Positions 8,646 to 17,499 of a stretch of 52,404 nt of DNA are shown one piece after another; position 1 is the stretch's first letter; every line of letters starts with the position of its first letter. This stretch comes from Mediterranea sp. (in: CFB group bacteria) (GTDB taxonomy: Bacteria > Bacteroidota > Bacteroidia > Bacteroidales > Bacteroidaceae), in NCBI GenBank assembly GCA_031287715.1, contig JAITSN010000089.1, forward strand, positions 1 to 52,404, written 5' to 3'. Both the position numbers and the translations under genes were made by a program. The notes beneath the pieces were generated by a model. That model was not told the origin of the DNA. It did no database searches and worked only from the letters and a program-made list of their open reading frames with translations.

Positions 8646-9962
8646 ATGGATTATAAACTGTATAATGGAAGCAGGGGCTTGTGCTGCAAAGGCTGCTCCC
8701 GACAAGACAATAAGCTGAACACGTACGACTGGCTTGCCGACATACCCGGCAATACGGAAGAAGGCGGCATGGTGGAAGTTCAGTTCAAAAACACACGGAA
8801 AGGATACTTTCGCAACAGCAATAAGATCCCCCTCGAAAAAGGAGATATCGTTGCCGTAGAAGCCAGCCCGGGACATGACATTGGAGTCGTCACGCTCACC
8901 GGACGCCTTGCCCTGCTGCAAATGAAGAAGGCAAGCCTGAAACCGGAAGCGGAAATCAAACGCATCTACCGCAAAGCCAAACCGACAGACCTGGAAAAAT
9001 TCACCGAAGCAAAAGCCAAAGAACACCGTACAATGATTCGCGCCCGGCAGATAGCCCAAGACCTGAATATGAACATGAAGATCGGCGATGTGGAATACCA
9101 GGGAGACGGAAACAAAGCCATCTTCTACTATATTGCCGACGAGCGCGTGGACTTTCGCCAACTGATCAGGGTGCTGGCCGACGCATTTATGGTGCGGATA
9201 GAAATGAAACAGATCGGCGCGCGTCAGGAAGCCGGACGCATCGGAGGAATCGGCCCCTGCGGACGCGAACTCTGCTGCGCCGCCTGGATGACGAGCTTCG
9301 TTTCGGTATCGACCAACGCAGCACGCTTCCAGGACGTTTCGCTCAACCCGCAAAAACTTGCCGGGCAATGCGCCAAGCTGAAGTGCTGCATAAACTACGA
9401 AATAGACTGCTACGTGGAAGCGCAGAAAAGACTGCCCTCGCGCGAAATCGAACTGGAAACCAAAGACGCAACATTCCACTTCTTCAAAGCAGATATACTG
9501 AACAACCAAATATCCTATTCCACGGATAAGAACTTCCCGGCCAATGTAGTTACCATCAGCGGCAAGCGCGCCTTTGAAATCATCGCCATGAACCGCAAAG
9601 GCATCAAGCCGGACGCCCTGCCGGAAGAAACAGTCAAATCCGCACCGAAGAAACCCGTCGACCTGCTCGAACAGGAAAGCCTGACGCGCTTCGACAGGCG
9701 CCGGGGAAAGAAAGGCGACCCCAACAGAAACCGCAACAAGAAAAGAAACAACAGCCAGCCGCAACAAGATGAAGGACAACAGAAACAAAAACAACAGGCG
9801 CGCCAACATCAACCCAACCGGCAGCAGGCAAACCGGCCGTGGAACAACAACCCCGGAAACAACAAACCCGGAAACAACAACCCCCAACGCAACCCCAACA
9901 ATAAAAACAGCAACGGGAAACCAAACGGGAAAAGAAAACCCAGAGAGAATGAAACCACATAA
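8646..9962 (+). CDS. PSP1-domain protein, RicT/YaaT-like
   Basis: Homologue of Bacillus RicT (YaaT), whose PSP1 domain acts with RicA/RicF in RNase Y-dependent RNA processing; what it does in Bacteroidota is not established. The 438-residue protein has a Cys pair near the N-terminus (CCKGC), the PSP1 core at about 60-290 with GIGPCGRELCCAAW and CAKLKCCINYEIDCY (many conserved cysteines, possibly for Fe-S binding), and a long low-complexity tail from about residue 345. The tail is rich in Asn, Gln, Lys and Arg and is surely disordered. The tail's last codons overlap the start of gldH by 14 bases, implying translational coupling. Adjacency of this gene with gldH is, as far as I know, common in Bacteroidota. 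Confidence 0.9.
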   Translation: MDYKLYNGSRGLCCKGCSRQDNKLNTYDWLADIPGNTEEGGMVEVQFKNTRKGYFRNSNKIPLEKGDIVAVEASPGHDIGVVTLTGRLALLQMKKASLKPEAEIKRIYRKAKPTDLEKFTEAKAKEHRTMIRARQIAQDLNMNMKIGDVEYQGDGNKAIFYYIADERVDFRQLIRVLADAFMVRIEMKQIGARQEAGRIGGIGPCGRELCCAAWMTSFVSVSTNAARFQDVSLNPQKLAGQCAKLKCCINYEIDCYVEAQKRLPSREIELETKDATFHFFKADILNNQISYSTDKNFPANVVTISGKRAFEIIAMNRKGIKPDALPEETVKSAPKKPVDLLEQESLTRFDRRRGKKGDPNRNRNKKRNNSQPQQDEGQQKQKQQARQHQPNRQQANRPWNNNPGNNKPGNNNPQRNPNNKNSNGKPNGKRKPRENETT

Positions 9963-10413
9963 AAGCATCTGCCTGATCCTGATCTCCATGCTATGGATTT
10001 CGTGCACGGATCATATCACCTACCACGCCTACCACCATTTCCCGCAGGAAAGATGGGGCAAAGACGATACGGTTGCACTCCACCTCCATATCCCGGATTC
10101 CATATCCGGCAATGCCGAAATAACTTTCCTGCTCCGCAACCAATCCAACTACCCTTACCAGGATTTCAACGCCATACTCCAACACAACATGCCGGACTCA
10201 ACCCGATGGAGGCACTTCAACCTAAACTTCATCCTGGCCGACGGAGACGGCCAATGGAACGGCGCAGGATGGGCCGGACTATACCAGATCCCCTTATCCT
10301 TAGGCCGGGTTCCGGCGCGCGCCGGAACATATACGTTCAAAGTTATCCATAAAATGCCGGACGAATCCCTGAAAGGGATAAACGACATCGGCATCCTGAT
10401 CGAAGTAGATTAA
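9949..10413 (+). CDS. gldH: GldH-family lipoprotein
   Basis: Small lipoprotein of the GldH family, named from Flavobacterium gliding motility but also present in non-gliding Bacteroidales, where its job is unclear. I start it at 9949 (MKPHKSICLILISML), inside the end of the upstream gene. This gives a signal peptide and lipobox ending at Cys19 (WISC) and a 154-residue protein of family-typical length. The downstream part has HHFPQERWGKDDTVALHLHI and ends IGILIEVD. It is last in the metF operon. A longer in-frame reading exists upstream but would lie wholly inside the PSP1 gene's low-complexity tail. Confidence 0.88.
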   Translation: MKPHKSICLILISMLWISCTDHITYHAYHHFPQERWGKDDTVALHLHIPDSISGNAEITFLLRNQSNYPYQDFNAILQHNMPDSTRWRHFNLNFILADGDGQWNGAGWAGLYQIPLSLGRVPARAGTYTFKVIHKMPDESLKGINDIGILIEVD

Positions 10414-10484
10414 ATCCCATTTAACAAATTGCGGAAACGGTTTTGTCCGATAAGAAAGGTGCAAAGTATCCGTTGAAAGACCTG

Positions 10485-13445
10485 TTATTGCGGTATCAGC
10501 ACCACGCCCTGTTTTTTCCGTCCGTCCATCTTTACCACAATGGGGGTTTCAAAGCGTACATGCCGCAGGTGGGCGGTTTCTTCCACGGCAGGCTGCGCGT
10601 CGAGGAATGTCTGGTTGTATACGCCGTCGTTCATGAAGGCATTGATGGTGAAATAGCCTACGCCGAAGGATGTAAGGTTTTGGAAGAAGTGTGTTCCCTG
10701 GCTGGGGTCGACGCGGTAGGTGGTCAGCCCGGCTTCAACGATGACTTTTGCCGCCGAGATGTGGGGCCATTTTACGGGTATGCCCAGCCAGGTGTCGCTG
10801 CTGCCCCACCGGCCGGGGCCTACAAGAATGTAGCCTTTGCCGGCATCGAGGAAGTGTTTGTTCAGCTTTTCTATTTCGCCGGCAATGCGCGGGTTGTTGG
10901 ATGCGCTGTAGCCGTCGGTTTTGACATAAACCAGGTCGTATACGTCTTCTATCACGCCGTGCCCCAGTGAGTTGGCCGAGCGCAGGATGACGGCGTTGTC
11001 GGGGATCTTTGCCAGGTCTTCGTCCAGCACGGCTTTGTCGTCTACTATCGGGCGGATTTGCAGCAGGTAAAATGTGCCGGCTTTGTCGTGTTCGCGGCTC
11101 ATGTTGGCGGCAAACTCGATCTCAACGGGGCGGCGCATTTCCTGCGCGCTGTGTTGGAGCACGAGTTGCAGGATGCGCGCCAGGGGGAAGACGTTATGTT
11201 GGAGCATGTTGGCAAAGGTGATCACCTTGCGGCCTCCGGGGTAAAGGCCGTCGCGGATGACGCCGTCGCAGGGGTCGTAGGTGGAGGCTATGTAGTGCAG
11301 GGCGCCGTCTTTCTCGGCTTCTTTCACGGGGAGTTTGAGGAGATTGAACCCGTCGTCGATAGAAAATTCCTGTGCCGCGTTCTTCAGGTCGAGCGCGTAG
11401 AAGCGGGTCTGTGTTTCTTTCAGGGCGATCTCTATCTGGCTGGTCTGCAATACCCGGTGGGGATGGTAGGGCGAGAAGCGCAGCGTTATTCCGCCATCTA
11501 CGATGTATTTTCCCAATCCGAGGGCCAGGTTCACCGTGCCTTCTTCGGCCTTTTCGTCGCCCAGCGGATAGTAGTTCAGCGAGCGGGCCACGCCCGACAT
11601 CGAGGGATAGTAGCGGTCTCCGTACGGGTTGCCCACTACTTCTTGCAGGATGACGGCCATCTTTTCCTGGTCGATCACGTTGGAGGTGGCCTGCATATAG
11701 GCCTTGCTGTCGCGGAAGAATACCGAGGCGTACACACCCTTTATGGCGTCCGACAGCATCCGCAGCATCTCGTACTTATCGTCCAGATAAGGGATCATAT
11801 ACGTATTGTATATGCCGGCAAACGGCTGGTAGTGCGAATCTTCCAGCAGGCTCGACGAGCGGACGGCAATGGGCGACTTCACCACGTCGAAGAACGTAAA
11901 GAAGTCTTCGATGAAGCGGTCGGAGAGCTTGGCCTTCAGAAAGTAGCGCAGGATGACGTCGTCGTCGGCATCCGAAAGGGCAACCTGATACAGATTGTTC
12001 GTTTCCATGAACTCGTCGAAGATGTCGGTACACAGCACAACCGTTTTCGGGATAACGACACGGGCGTTCTCGAATTCTTCGTATTCGGGATGGCGCTTCA
12101 CCATATTGTCGATAAAGGCCAGGCCGCGGCCCTTGCCTCCCAGCGATCCTTCGCCGATGCGGGCGAAGTTGGAGTAGCGGTCGAAGCGGTCGCGCTTGAA
12201 GATAGCCACCACGCCCTGGTTCTTCATCTTGCGGTATTTGACGATCGCCTCGGAGATGATCTTGCGGTGTGCGTCGAGGTCTTGCAGGCTTTGCCAGGTG
12301 ATGGGCCGCAGAAATTCTGCTACGGGAAACAGTGCACGGGAGTACAGCCAGCGCGACACGTGGTTGCGGCTGATGTGGTAAAGGAACGATTCGGCCGGAA
12401 TGGCAAAGATGATATTCTGCAGCTCCTTCAGGTTGTGCACGCGGGCGATCTCTTCTTTCGTTTCGGGATTGCGGATGATAAAATCGCCGAAGCCGAAGTT
12501 ATCCGAAACAACCTGGCGCAGGTCCACGTCCATCTTCTTGGAGTTCTTGTCGATAAAGCTGGCGCCGACCTTGCCGGCATGAGCCATGTTTACCGTCTCG
12601 GACGACTGAATGACCAGCGGGACAAACGGATCGGCATTGCGTATATGCTCGCAGAGCCTGATGCCTGCCATGCCGTCTTTGCGTCCCCGTCGCGGAAACC
12701 GAACATCGGTAACCACGCCGAGTACATTATTCTTATACTTGTCGTAAATGCCGATGGCCTCCTCGTATGTACGCGCCAGCACGATCTTCGATCGCCCCCG
12801 CATACGGAGCGTACGCTGGTGGGCATTCAGCGCTTCGGTAGAAAACTCCTGGCTTTGCTGCAACACAAACTTGTAAAGGTTCGGCAAGACGGAGGAATAA
12901 AAGCGGATGCCGTCTTCGACCAGCAGGATCAGCTGCACTCCGACTTCTTCGACGTCGTGTTGCAGGTTCATCTTATCCTCGATCAGTTTGATGATAGACA
13001 CCAGCAAGTCGGTATTGCCGAGCCAGCAAAAGATATAATCAAACGCCGTCAGGTCTTCGTCGGCAATGCGCCGGGTTATGCCGTGACTGAACGGCGTCAG
13101 GATAACAATGGGAATATTTCCGTACCGGGCCTTGATGTGGCGGCCTATATCGAAACTGTCGTTATCGCCTGTGCCGGGCATACAGATAACTAAATCGAAA
13201 GACATTTCCTCCAGCACGGCCAGCGCCTCCTCTTCGGTCGATACCTGGGAGAATCGCGGTGGATAGCGCAACGAAAGCGAAGTGTATTCATTGAAGATCT
13301 TCTCGTCGATGCGCCCGTCGTCCTCCAGCATAAAAGCATCATACGGGTTGGCGATCAACAGGACATTGAAGATGCGGTGAGGCATCAGGTTGGCGAATTG
13401 CGTGTCCTTAAAATAGAGTTGGTTGAGTTTCAACTTGCTTAACAT
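10485..13445 (-). CDS. Two receiver-like domains fused to PEP-synthase N-terminal (PPDK_N) domain
   Basis: A 986-residue protein combining signalling and pyruvate/PEP-dikinase-type modules. Residues about 25-150 look like a receiver fold with a changed acidic site. Residues about 165-305 are a fuller receiver (LILLVEDGIRFY, phosphoacceptor Asp in VVTDVRFPRRG, VIQSSE, FIDKNS). From about 435 comes a PPDK_N/ATP-grasp part: GEGSLGGKGRGLAFI, SPIAVRSSSLLEDS, VILQEVVGNPYGDRYYP and EIEFAANM. The swivelling His domain and the PEP/pyruvate TIM barrel of real PEP synthases are absent; the protein ends with GKGYILVGPGRWGSSDTWLG and a short tail. It is therefore unlikely to be a PEP synthase. A phosphoryl-transfer or nucleotide-sensing role is possible, but the function is unknown. 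Transcribed alone, divergent from the S9 peptidase. Confidence 0.85.
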   Translation of the reverse strand: MLSKLKLNQLYFKDTQFANLMPHRIFNVLLIANPYDAFMLEDDGRIDEKIFNEYTSLSLRYPPRFSQVSTEEEALAVLEEMSFDLVICMPGTGDNDSFDIGRHIKARYGNIPIVILTPFSHGITRRIADEDLTAFDYIFCWLGNTDLLVSIIKLIEDKMNLQHDVEEVGVQLILLVEDGIRFYSSVLPNLYKFVLQQSQEFSTEALNAHQRTLRMRGRSKIVLARTYEEAIGIYDKYKNNVLGVVTDVRFPRRGRKDGMAGIRLCEHIRNADPFVPLVIQSSETVNMAHAGKVGASFIDKNSKKMDVDLRQVVSDNFGFGDFIIRNPETKEEIARVHNLKELQNIIFAIPAESFLYHISRNHVSRWLYSRALFPVAEFLRPITWQSLQDLDAHRKIISEAIVKYRKMKNQGVVAIFKRDRFDRYSNFARIGEGSLGGKGRGLAFIDNMVKRHPEYEEFENARVVIPKTVVLCTDIFDEFMETNNLYQVALSDADDDVILRYFLKAKLSDRFIEDFFTFFDVVKSPIAVRSSSLLEDSHYQPFAGIYNTYMIPYLDDKYEMLRMLSDAIKGVYASVFFRDSKAYMQATSNVIDQEKMAVILQEVVGNPYGDRYYPSMSGVARSLNYYPLGDEKAEEGTVNLALGLGKYIVDGGITLRFSPYHPHRVLQTSQIEIALKETQTRFYALDLKNAAQEFSIDDGFNLLKLPVKEAEKDGALHYIASTYDPCDGVIRDGLYPGGRKVITFANMLQHNVFPLARILQLVLQHSAQEMRRPVEIEFAANMSREHDKAGTFYLLQIRPIVDDKAVLDEDLAKIPDNAVILRSANSLGHGVIEDVYDLVYVKTDGYSASNNPRIAGEIEKLNKHFLDAGKGYILVGPGRWGSSDTWLGIPVKWPHISAAKVIVEAGLTTYRVDPSQGTHFFQNLTSFGVGYFTINAFMNDGVYNQTFLDAQPAVEETAHLRHVRFETPIVVKMDGRKKQGVVLIPQ

Positions 13446-13492
13446 CCGGTTTTCTGTCTATGTAGTTAATTCTTTTCCAATTGTTGGAACTG

Positions 13493-13500
13493 CAAATTTA
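13493..13500 (-). promoter_or_regulatory. -7 element for the receiver/PPDK_N gene
   Basis: On the minus strand TAAATTTG (13500-13493) is an exact TAnnTTTG, about 48 bases upstream of the ATG at 13445. It lies 12 bases from the divergent plus-strand element at 13513, so the two promoters are nearly back to back. Confidence 0.45.
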
Positions 13501-13512
13501 GGAAAAATGGCA

Positions 13513-13520
13513 TATCTTTG
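13513..13520 (+). promoter_or_regulatory. -7 element for the prolyl oligopeptidase gene
   Basis: TATCTTTG is an exact match to TAnnTTTG, predicting a start near 13526 and a leader of about 25 bases to the ATG at 13551. An in-frame ATG at 13518 lies inside the element and so cannot be the start. Confidence 0.5.
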
Positions 13521-13550
13521 TTTTTATCAATAACTAATAGAGAATCGTTT

Positions 13551-15662
13551 ATGAATAAAATTATCTTATTATCCATTGGAATTATGGCCGTATCTTGCGC
13601 CCCGCAAAAGCCGAACTACCCGGAAACAGCAAAGGTAGACACAACAGACGTGTACTTCGGTACAGAAGTTTCCGACCCGTACCGCTGGCTGGAAGATGAC
13701 ACATCCGCAGCAACAGCCGCATGGGTGGAAGCCCAAAACAAAACAACATCCGGCTATCTGAGCCGCATACCCTTCAGGGAAAAACTTAAAGAACGCCTGA
13801 CGGAACTGACCGACTACGAAAAGATCGGCGCCCCTTTCAAGAAGCATGGCAAATACTACTTCTATAAAAACGACGGGCTGCAAAACCAAAGCGTACTTTA
13901 CGTACAGGACGCGCTGGACAGCGAACCCCGCATCGTCCTTGACCCTAACCGGTTGTCCGACGACGGCACCGTGGCCCTGTCGGGCATTTCCTTCTCCAAC
14001 GACGGGAAGTACATGGCATACACCCTCTCGCGCAGCGGATCGGATTGGAGAGAGATATTCGTCATGAACCTGGCTACCGGCGAACTGACCGGCGACCACA
14101 TCGAGTGGGCCAAGTTCTCCGGTGCAAGCTGGCACGGCGAAGGATTCTATTACAGCGCCTACGACTCGCCGGAGAAAGGAAAAGAATATTCCAACGTGAA
14201 CGAAAACCACAAGATCTACTACCACAAACTCGGAGAGCCGCAGTCCAAAGACGAGCTGACGTACAGCAATCCGGCGTACCCGAAACGCTTCTACTATGCC
14301 GCCGTGAGCGATGACGAAAAGATGATGTTCGTCTACGAATCGGGAGCGGGCCGCGGCAACAGGCTATTCATCAAAGACCTGACCCTGAAAAACGCTCCGG
14401 TAAAGCTGATTGCCGAAGACGCAGAGATGGAAAACCAATACTCCTTTGTGGAAAACATCGGCGAAAAGATCTATTTCTATACCAACGAAGATACGCCCAA
14501 AGGCAAAATCATGGCAGCCGATCTCCGCAAGCCGGAGCGCAGGTATTGGCAAGAGTTTATCGCCGAATCGGAATCGGTACTGTCCGGAACAGACGTTGTT
14601 GGCGACAAGTTCATACTGACCTACGACCAGGATGCTTCAAACCACGCTTACGTGTACGACCTGGAAGGAAAGCCGCTGCACGAGATCACGCTGCCCTCCT
14701 TAGGCTCGGTTGGCTTTAGCGGGAGCAAGGAAGACAAGGAATGTTTCTTCGTATTTACATCGTTCACCCATCCGGGCGCTACCTATATATATGATATAGA
14801 AAAGAACACCAGCGAATTGCTCCGCGCCCCGAAAGTAAAATTCAACCCGGACGACTTTGTTACCGAACAACTGTTCTATCCCTCCAAAGACGGAACATCA
14901 ATACCGATGTTCATCACCTACAGGAAAGGCTTGGTCAAAGACGGGAACAACCCCGTTTACCTGTACGGATACGGCGGTTTCAACATCAGTCTCAACCCGG
15001 GATTCTCCACCTCACGCATCCCCTTCATAGAGAACGGCGGCATCTATGTGCAAACCAACCTCCGCGGCGGTGGCGAGTATGGCGAAGAATGGCACATGGC
15101 CGGAATAAAGATGAAGAAACAAAACGTATTCGACGACTTTATCGCCGCGGCCGAGTTCCTGATAGAAAACAAATACACCAACAGCAAAAAAATAGCAATA
15201 GCAGGAGGCTCGAACGGCGGACTGCTGGTTGGCGCCTGTATGACCCAGCGGCCGGAACTTTTCCGCGTGGCCATTCCACAGGTAGGCGTTATGGATATGT
15301 TGCGCTACCATAAGTTCACCATCGGCTGGAATTGGGCAAGCGATTACGGCACAAGCCAAGACAGCAAAGAGATGTTTGAATACCTCAAAGGCTATTCGCC
15401 GCTGCACAACCTGACGCCGGGCACGGCCTATCCGGCAACATTGGTCACCACAGCCGATCACGACGACCGCGTAGTGCCCGCCCACTCCTTCAAGTTCGCT
15501 GCTGCGTTGCAAGCAAGCAACGACGGCACAAACCCGACGCTCATCCGCATCGAGACCAAAGCCGGACACGGAGCAGGAAAGCCAATCGCTAAAGTGCTTG
15601 AGGAACAGGCAGACATCTATGGCTTTATCATGTATAACCTGGGAATGAAGCCGGAATTCTGA
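13551..15662 (+). CDS. Prolyl oligopeptidase, S9A family, probable lipoprotein
   Basis: Serine peptidase that cleaves short peptides after proline. The 703-residue protein has a lipoprotein-like signal (MNKIILLSIGIMAVSC, Cys16), so it is likely exported and membrane-anchored. The propeller domain fills about 75-440, starting with DPYRWLED and containing SFSNDGKYMAYTLS. The alpha/beta-hydrolase domain follows, with the nucleophile Ser554 in GGSNGG, Asp in DHDDRVVP and His in KAGHGAG, so the catalytic triad is complete. YGYGGFNISLNPGFS and NLRGGGEYGEEWH are classic family blocks. The start at 13551 is chosen over 13518 because the promoter element overlaps the latter. Monocistronic, ending at a hairpin. 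Confidence 0.95.
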   Translation: MNKIILLSIGIMAVSCAPQKPNYPETAKVDTTDVYFGTEVSDPYRWLEDDTSAATAAWVEAQNKTTSGYLSRIPFREKLKERLTELTDYEKIGAPFKKHGKYYFYKNDGLQNQSVLYVQDALDSEPRIVLDPNRLSDDGTVALSGISFSNDGKYMAYTLSRSGSDWREIFVMNLATGELTGDHIEWAKFSGASWHGEGFYYSAYDSPEKGKEYSNVNENHKIYYHKLGEPQSKDELTYSNPAYPKRFYYAAVSDDEKMMFVYESGAGRGNRLFIKDLTLKNAPVKLIAEDAEMENQYSFVENIGEKIYFYTNEDTPKGKIMAADLRKPERRYWQEFIAESESVLSGTDVVGDKFILTYDQDASNHAYVYDLEGKPLHEITLPSLGSVGFSGSKEDKECFFVFTSFTHPGATYIYDIEKNTSELLRAPKVKFNPDDFVTEQLFYPSKDGTSIPMFITYRKGLVKDGNNPVYLYGYGGFNISLNPGFSTSRIPFIENGGIYVQTNLRGGGEYGEEWHMAGIKMKKQNVFDDFIAAAEFLIENKYTNSKKIAIAGGSNGGLLVGACMTQRPELFRVAIPQVGVMDMLRYHKFTIGWNWASDYGTSQDSKEMFEYLKGYSPLHNLTPGTAYPATLVTTADHDDRVVPAHSFKFAAALQASNDGTNPTLIRIETKAGHGAGKPIAKVLEEQADIYGFIMYNLGMKPEF

Positions 15663-15690
15663 GCAGACATCTCATTTACAATTGACCATT

Positions 15691-15738
15691 GACCATTTGT
15701 CATTTACAATTCAACACCATTGTAAATGATAAATGGTC
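15691..15738. terminator. Inverted repeat between convergent genes
   Basis: The 20-base arm 15691-15710 (GACCATTTGTCATTTACAAT) pairs with 15719-15738 with one G-U position and an 8-base loop. It sits between the convergent prolyl oligopeptidase and dacA genes, within ATTTACAATT-type repeats that fill about 15672-15797. Probably a bidirectional terminator. Confidence 0.5.
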
Positions 15739-15804
15739 ATTGTTAAATTACAAATAGTCGATGGTCTTAAATGATAAATCGTAAATCGTAAATTATAAAT
15801 GAAG

Positions 15805-16566
15805 TTATTTGGACAACATGCTTTCCAACTCTTCCGCAGTAAGGTTGAGGTAGAATTGTCCGCGGAAGGCCACGGAGATATGGCCGGTTTCTTCGGAGAC
15901 GATGACGGAGCAGGCGTCGGATTCCTGGGAGATACCCATGGCCGCACGGTGGCGGAGGCCCAACTCCTTGGGTATGTCCAAGTTGTGGGATACCGGAAGG
16001 ATGCAGCCTGCAGCGGCGATCCTGTTCTTGCGGATAAGCATGGCGCCATCGTGAAGCGGGCTGTTCTTGAAGAAAATATTTTCTATTAAGCGCTGGCTGA
16101 CGTCGGCATTGATGCGTTCGCCCGTCCGCAAGACCTCATCCAGAACGATATTGTGTTCCATCACAATTAACGCGCCTGTTTTCTGCTTTCCCATACTGAT
16201 ACAGGCCATAACGATAGGCATGATGTCTTCGTTGGTTTTTTTTTTCCCTTTATTCCTTGTGAAGAAACGAATCAGGACGCTCACTTTCCGCTGCGTTCCC
16301 AGCGTGAGGAGGAAGCGGCGTATCTCATCCTGAAAGATGATAATGATGGCCAACACTCCCACGCTGACTAATTTATCCAAAATAGAGCCGAGCAGCCGCA
16401 TTTCCAGGATCTGGGAAACGAGCAGCCAGATCAGGATAAAGATCAAGATACCTGTGAAAACATTCAGCGAGCCGGATTCTTTCATCAGCTTGTAGCTGTA
16501 GTACAGCAGAAAGGCAACCAACAGGATGTCGATAAGATCTTTTATGCCAAATTCAAAAAACATCAT
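15805..16566 (-). CDS. dacA: Diadenylate cyclase (CdaA/DacA type)
   Basis: Membrane-bound enzyme that joins two ATP into the second messenger c-di-AMP. The 253-residue protein has an N-terminal membrane region of about three segments (about 10-95, including GILIFILIWLLVSQIL) and then the DAC domain (about 110-250) with the catalytic DGAMLI and RHRAAMG motifs intact and EETGHISVAFRG near the end. Length and layout match the CdaA class and not DisA. It lies 21 bases after folP and is co-transcribed with it. To my knowledge folP-dacA is a recurring pair in Bacteroidota. The start could be either of two adjacent Met codons (16566 or 16563). Confidence 0.94.
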   Translation of the reverse strand: MMFFEFGIKDLIDILLVAFLLYYSYKLMKESGSLNVFTGILIFILIWLLVSQILEMRLLGSILDKLVSVGVLAIIIIFQDEIRRFLLTLGTQRKVSVLIRFFTRNKGKKKTNEDIMPIVMACISMGKQKTGALIVMEHNIVLDEVLRTGERINADVSQRLIENIFFKNSPLHDGAMLIRKNRIAAAGCILPVSHNLDIPKELGLRHRAAMGISQESDACSVIVSEETGHISVAFRGQFYLNLTAEELESMLSK

Positions 16567-16587
16567 ATATTCTATTGTATTACAGCT

Positions 16588-17457
16588 TTAGTTTCCTTTA
16601 TTTATTTTATCTACAATCCTTACCGCTTCAACGGCTTCCCTGACATCGTGCACGCGAAGAATATCCGCTCCTTTCAATAAGGCAATTGTATTTAGCACAG
16701 CCGTTCCGTTGAGCGCATCTTGCGGACTGATGCCGAGCAGCTTGGTTATCATAGATTTTCGAGACACGCCAACCAGCAGAGGCAGCTCAAAGATAGCAAA
16801 TTCTTCCAGATGAGCCATCAATTCGTAGTTATGTTCTACGGTTTTGCCGAAGCCGAAGCCGGGGTCGAGGATAAGATCTTTTACGCCGAGGTCACGCAGC
16901 TGCTGCACCTTTTGTGCAAAATAGAGAAAGACCTCTTTGATCAAATCATCATAGTGTGGATCTTTTTGCATATCCTGAGGAGTTCCCTGCATGTGCATCA
17001 TAATATAAGGAACGTTCAGCCGTGCGACCGTTTCAAACATCCGGCGATCCATTTCGCCTGCGGCAATGTCGTTGATAATGCTTACCCCGTATTCTTCAAC
17101 GCACATGGCGGCAACATCGGCACGAAACGTATCGACAGAGACAACAGCATCCGGATGATTACGCTTTATAATTTCCAGCGCAGTGCGCAACCGGTTCATT
17201 TCCTCCTTCGGCGTAATATGCACGGCATCCGGCCGCGACGAGTAGGCTCCAATATCAATGATCGAAGCTCCTTCATCCAAGATCTGGGCGACGCGGGCGG
17301 CGATAGCCTCTTCCGTCTGCACGCGGCATCCGGCGTAAAAAGAATCGGGGGTTATATTCAGGATACCCATGACTTGGGGGGTGGATAAGTCTATCAAACG
17401 GCCGTTGATGTTAAGCGACAGCGCGCCGCTCCGGTGTTCCAATTCCATTTGCTTCAT
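16588..17457 (-). CDS. folP: Dihydropteroate synthase
   Basis: Condenses pABA with hydroxymethyl-dihydropterin pyrophosphate in folate synthesis; the target of sulfonamides. Conserved blocks are all present: STPQVMGILNITPDSF, DIGAYSSRPDA (usual Thr-Arg-Pro loop with Ser), SVDTFRADV, INDIAAGEMD, IMMHMQGTPQDM, DPGFGFGKT and GVSRKSM. I start it at 17457 (MKQMELEHRS, 289 residues), because an exact -7 promoter element lies at 17484-17477, which makes a start at 17499 impossible; 17448 is also possible. First gene of a folP-dacA operon. Confidence 0.94.
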   Translation of the reverse strand: MKQMELEHRSGALSLNINGRLIDLSTPQVMGILNITPDSFYAGCRVQTEEAIAARVAQILDEGASIIDIGAYSSRPDAVHITPKEEMNRLRTALEIIKRNHPDAVVSVDTFRADVAAMCVEEYGVSIINDIAAGEMDRRMFETVARLNVPYIMMHMQGTPQDMQKDPHYDDLIKEVFLYFAQKVQQLRDLGVKDLILDPGFGFGKTVEHNYELMAHLEEFAIFELPLLVGVSRKSMITKLLGISPQDALNGTAVLNTIALLKGADILRVHDVREAVEAVRIVDKINKGN

Positions 17458-17476
17458 ATTCTCAATTATACTCCGG

Positions 17477-17484
17477 CAAATATA
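17477..17484 (-). promoter_or_regulatory. -7 element for folP-dacA
   Basis: Minus-strand TATATTTG (17484-17477) exactly matches TAnnTTTG, about 20 bases upstream of the chosen folP start. No clear -33 element at the usual distance. Confidence 0.45.
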
Positions 17485-17499
17485 ACTAATAGTAGCCAT

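Noticed and set aside
8589-10007. 472-codon minus-strand frame opposite the PSP1 gene
   Set aside because: The Val/Phe-rich and Gly-rich translation is the complement of the PSP1 gene's low-complexity tail; no domain or promoter supports it.
11058-13193. 711-codon plus-strand open frame opposite the receiver/PPDK_N gene
   Set aside because: It mirrors a real minus-strand gene with clear domain motifs; its translation shows no recognisable domain, and such long antisense frames are common in this moderate-GC sequence.
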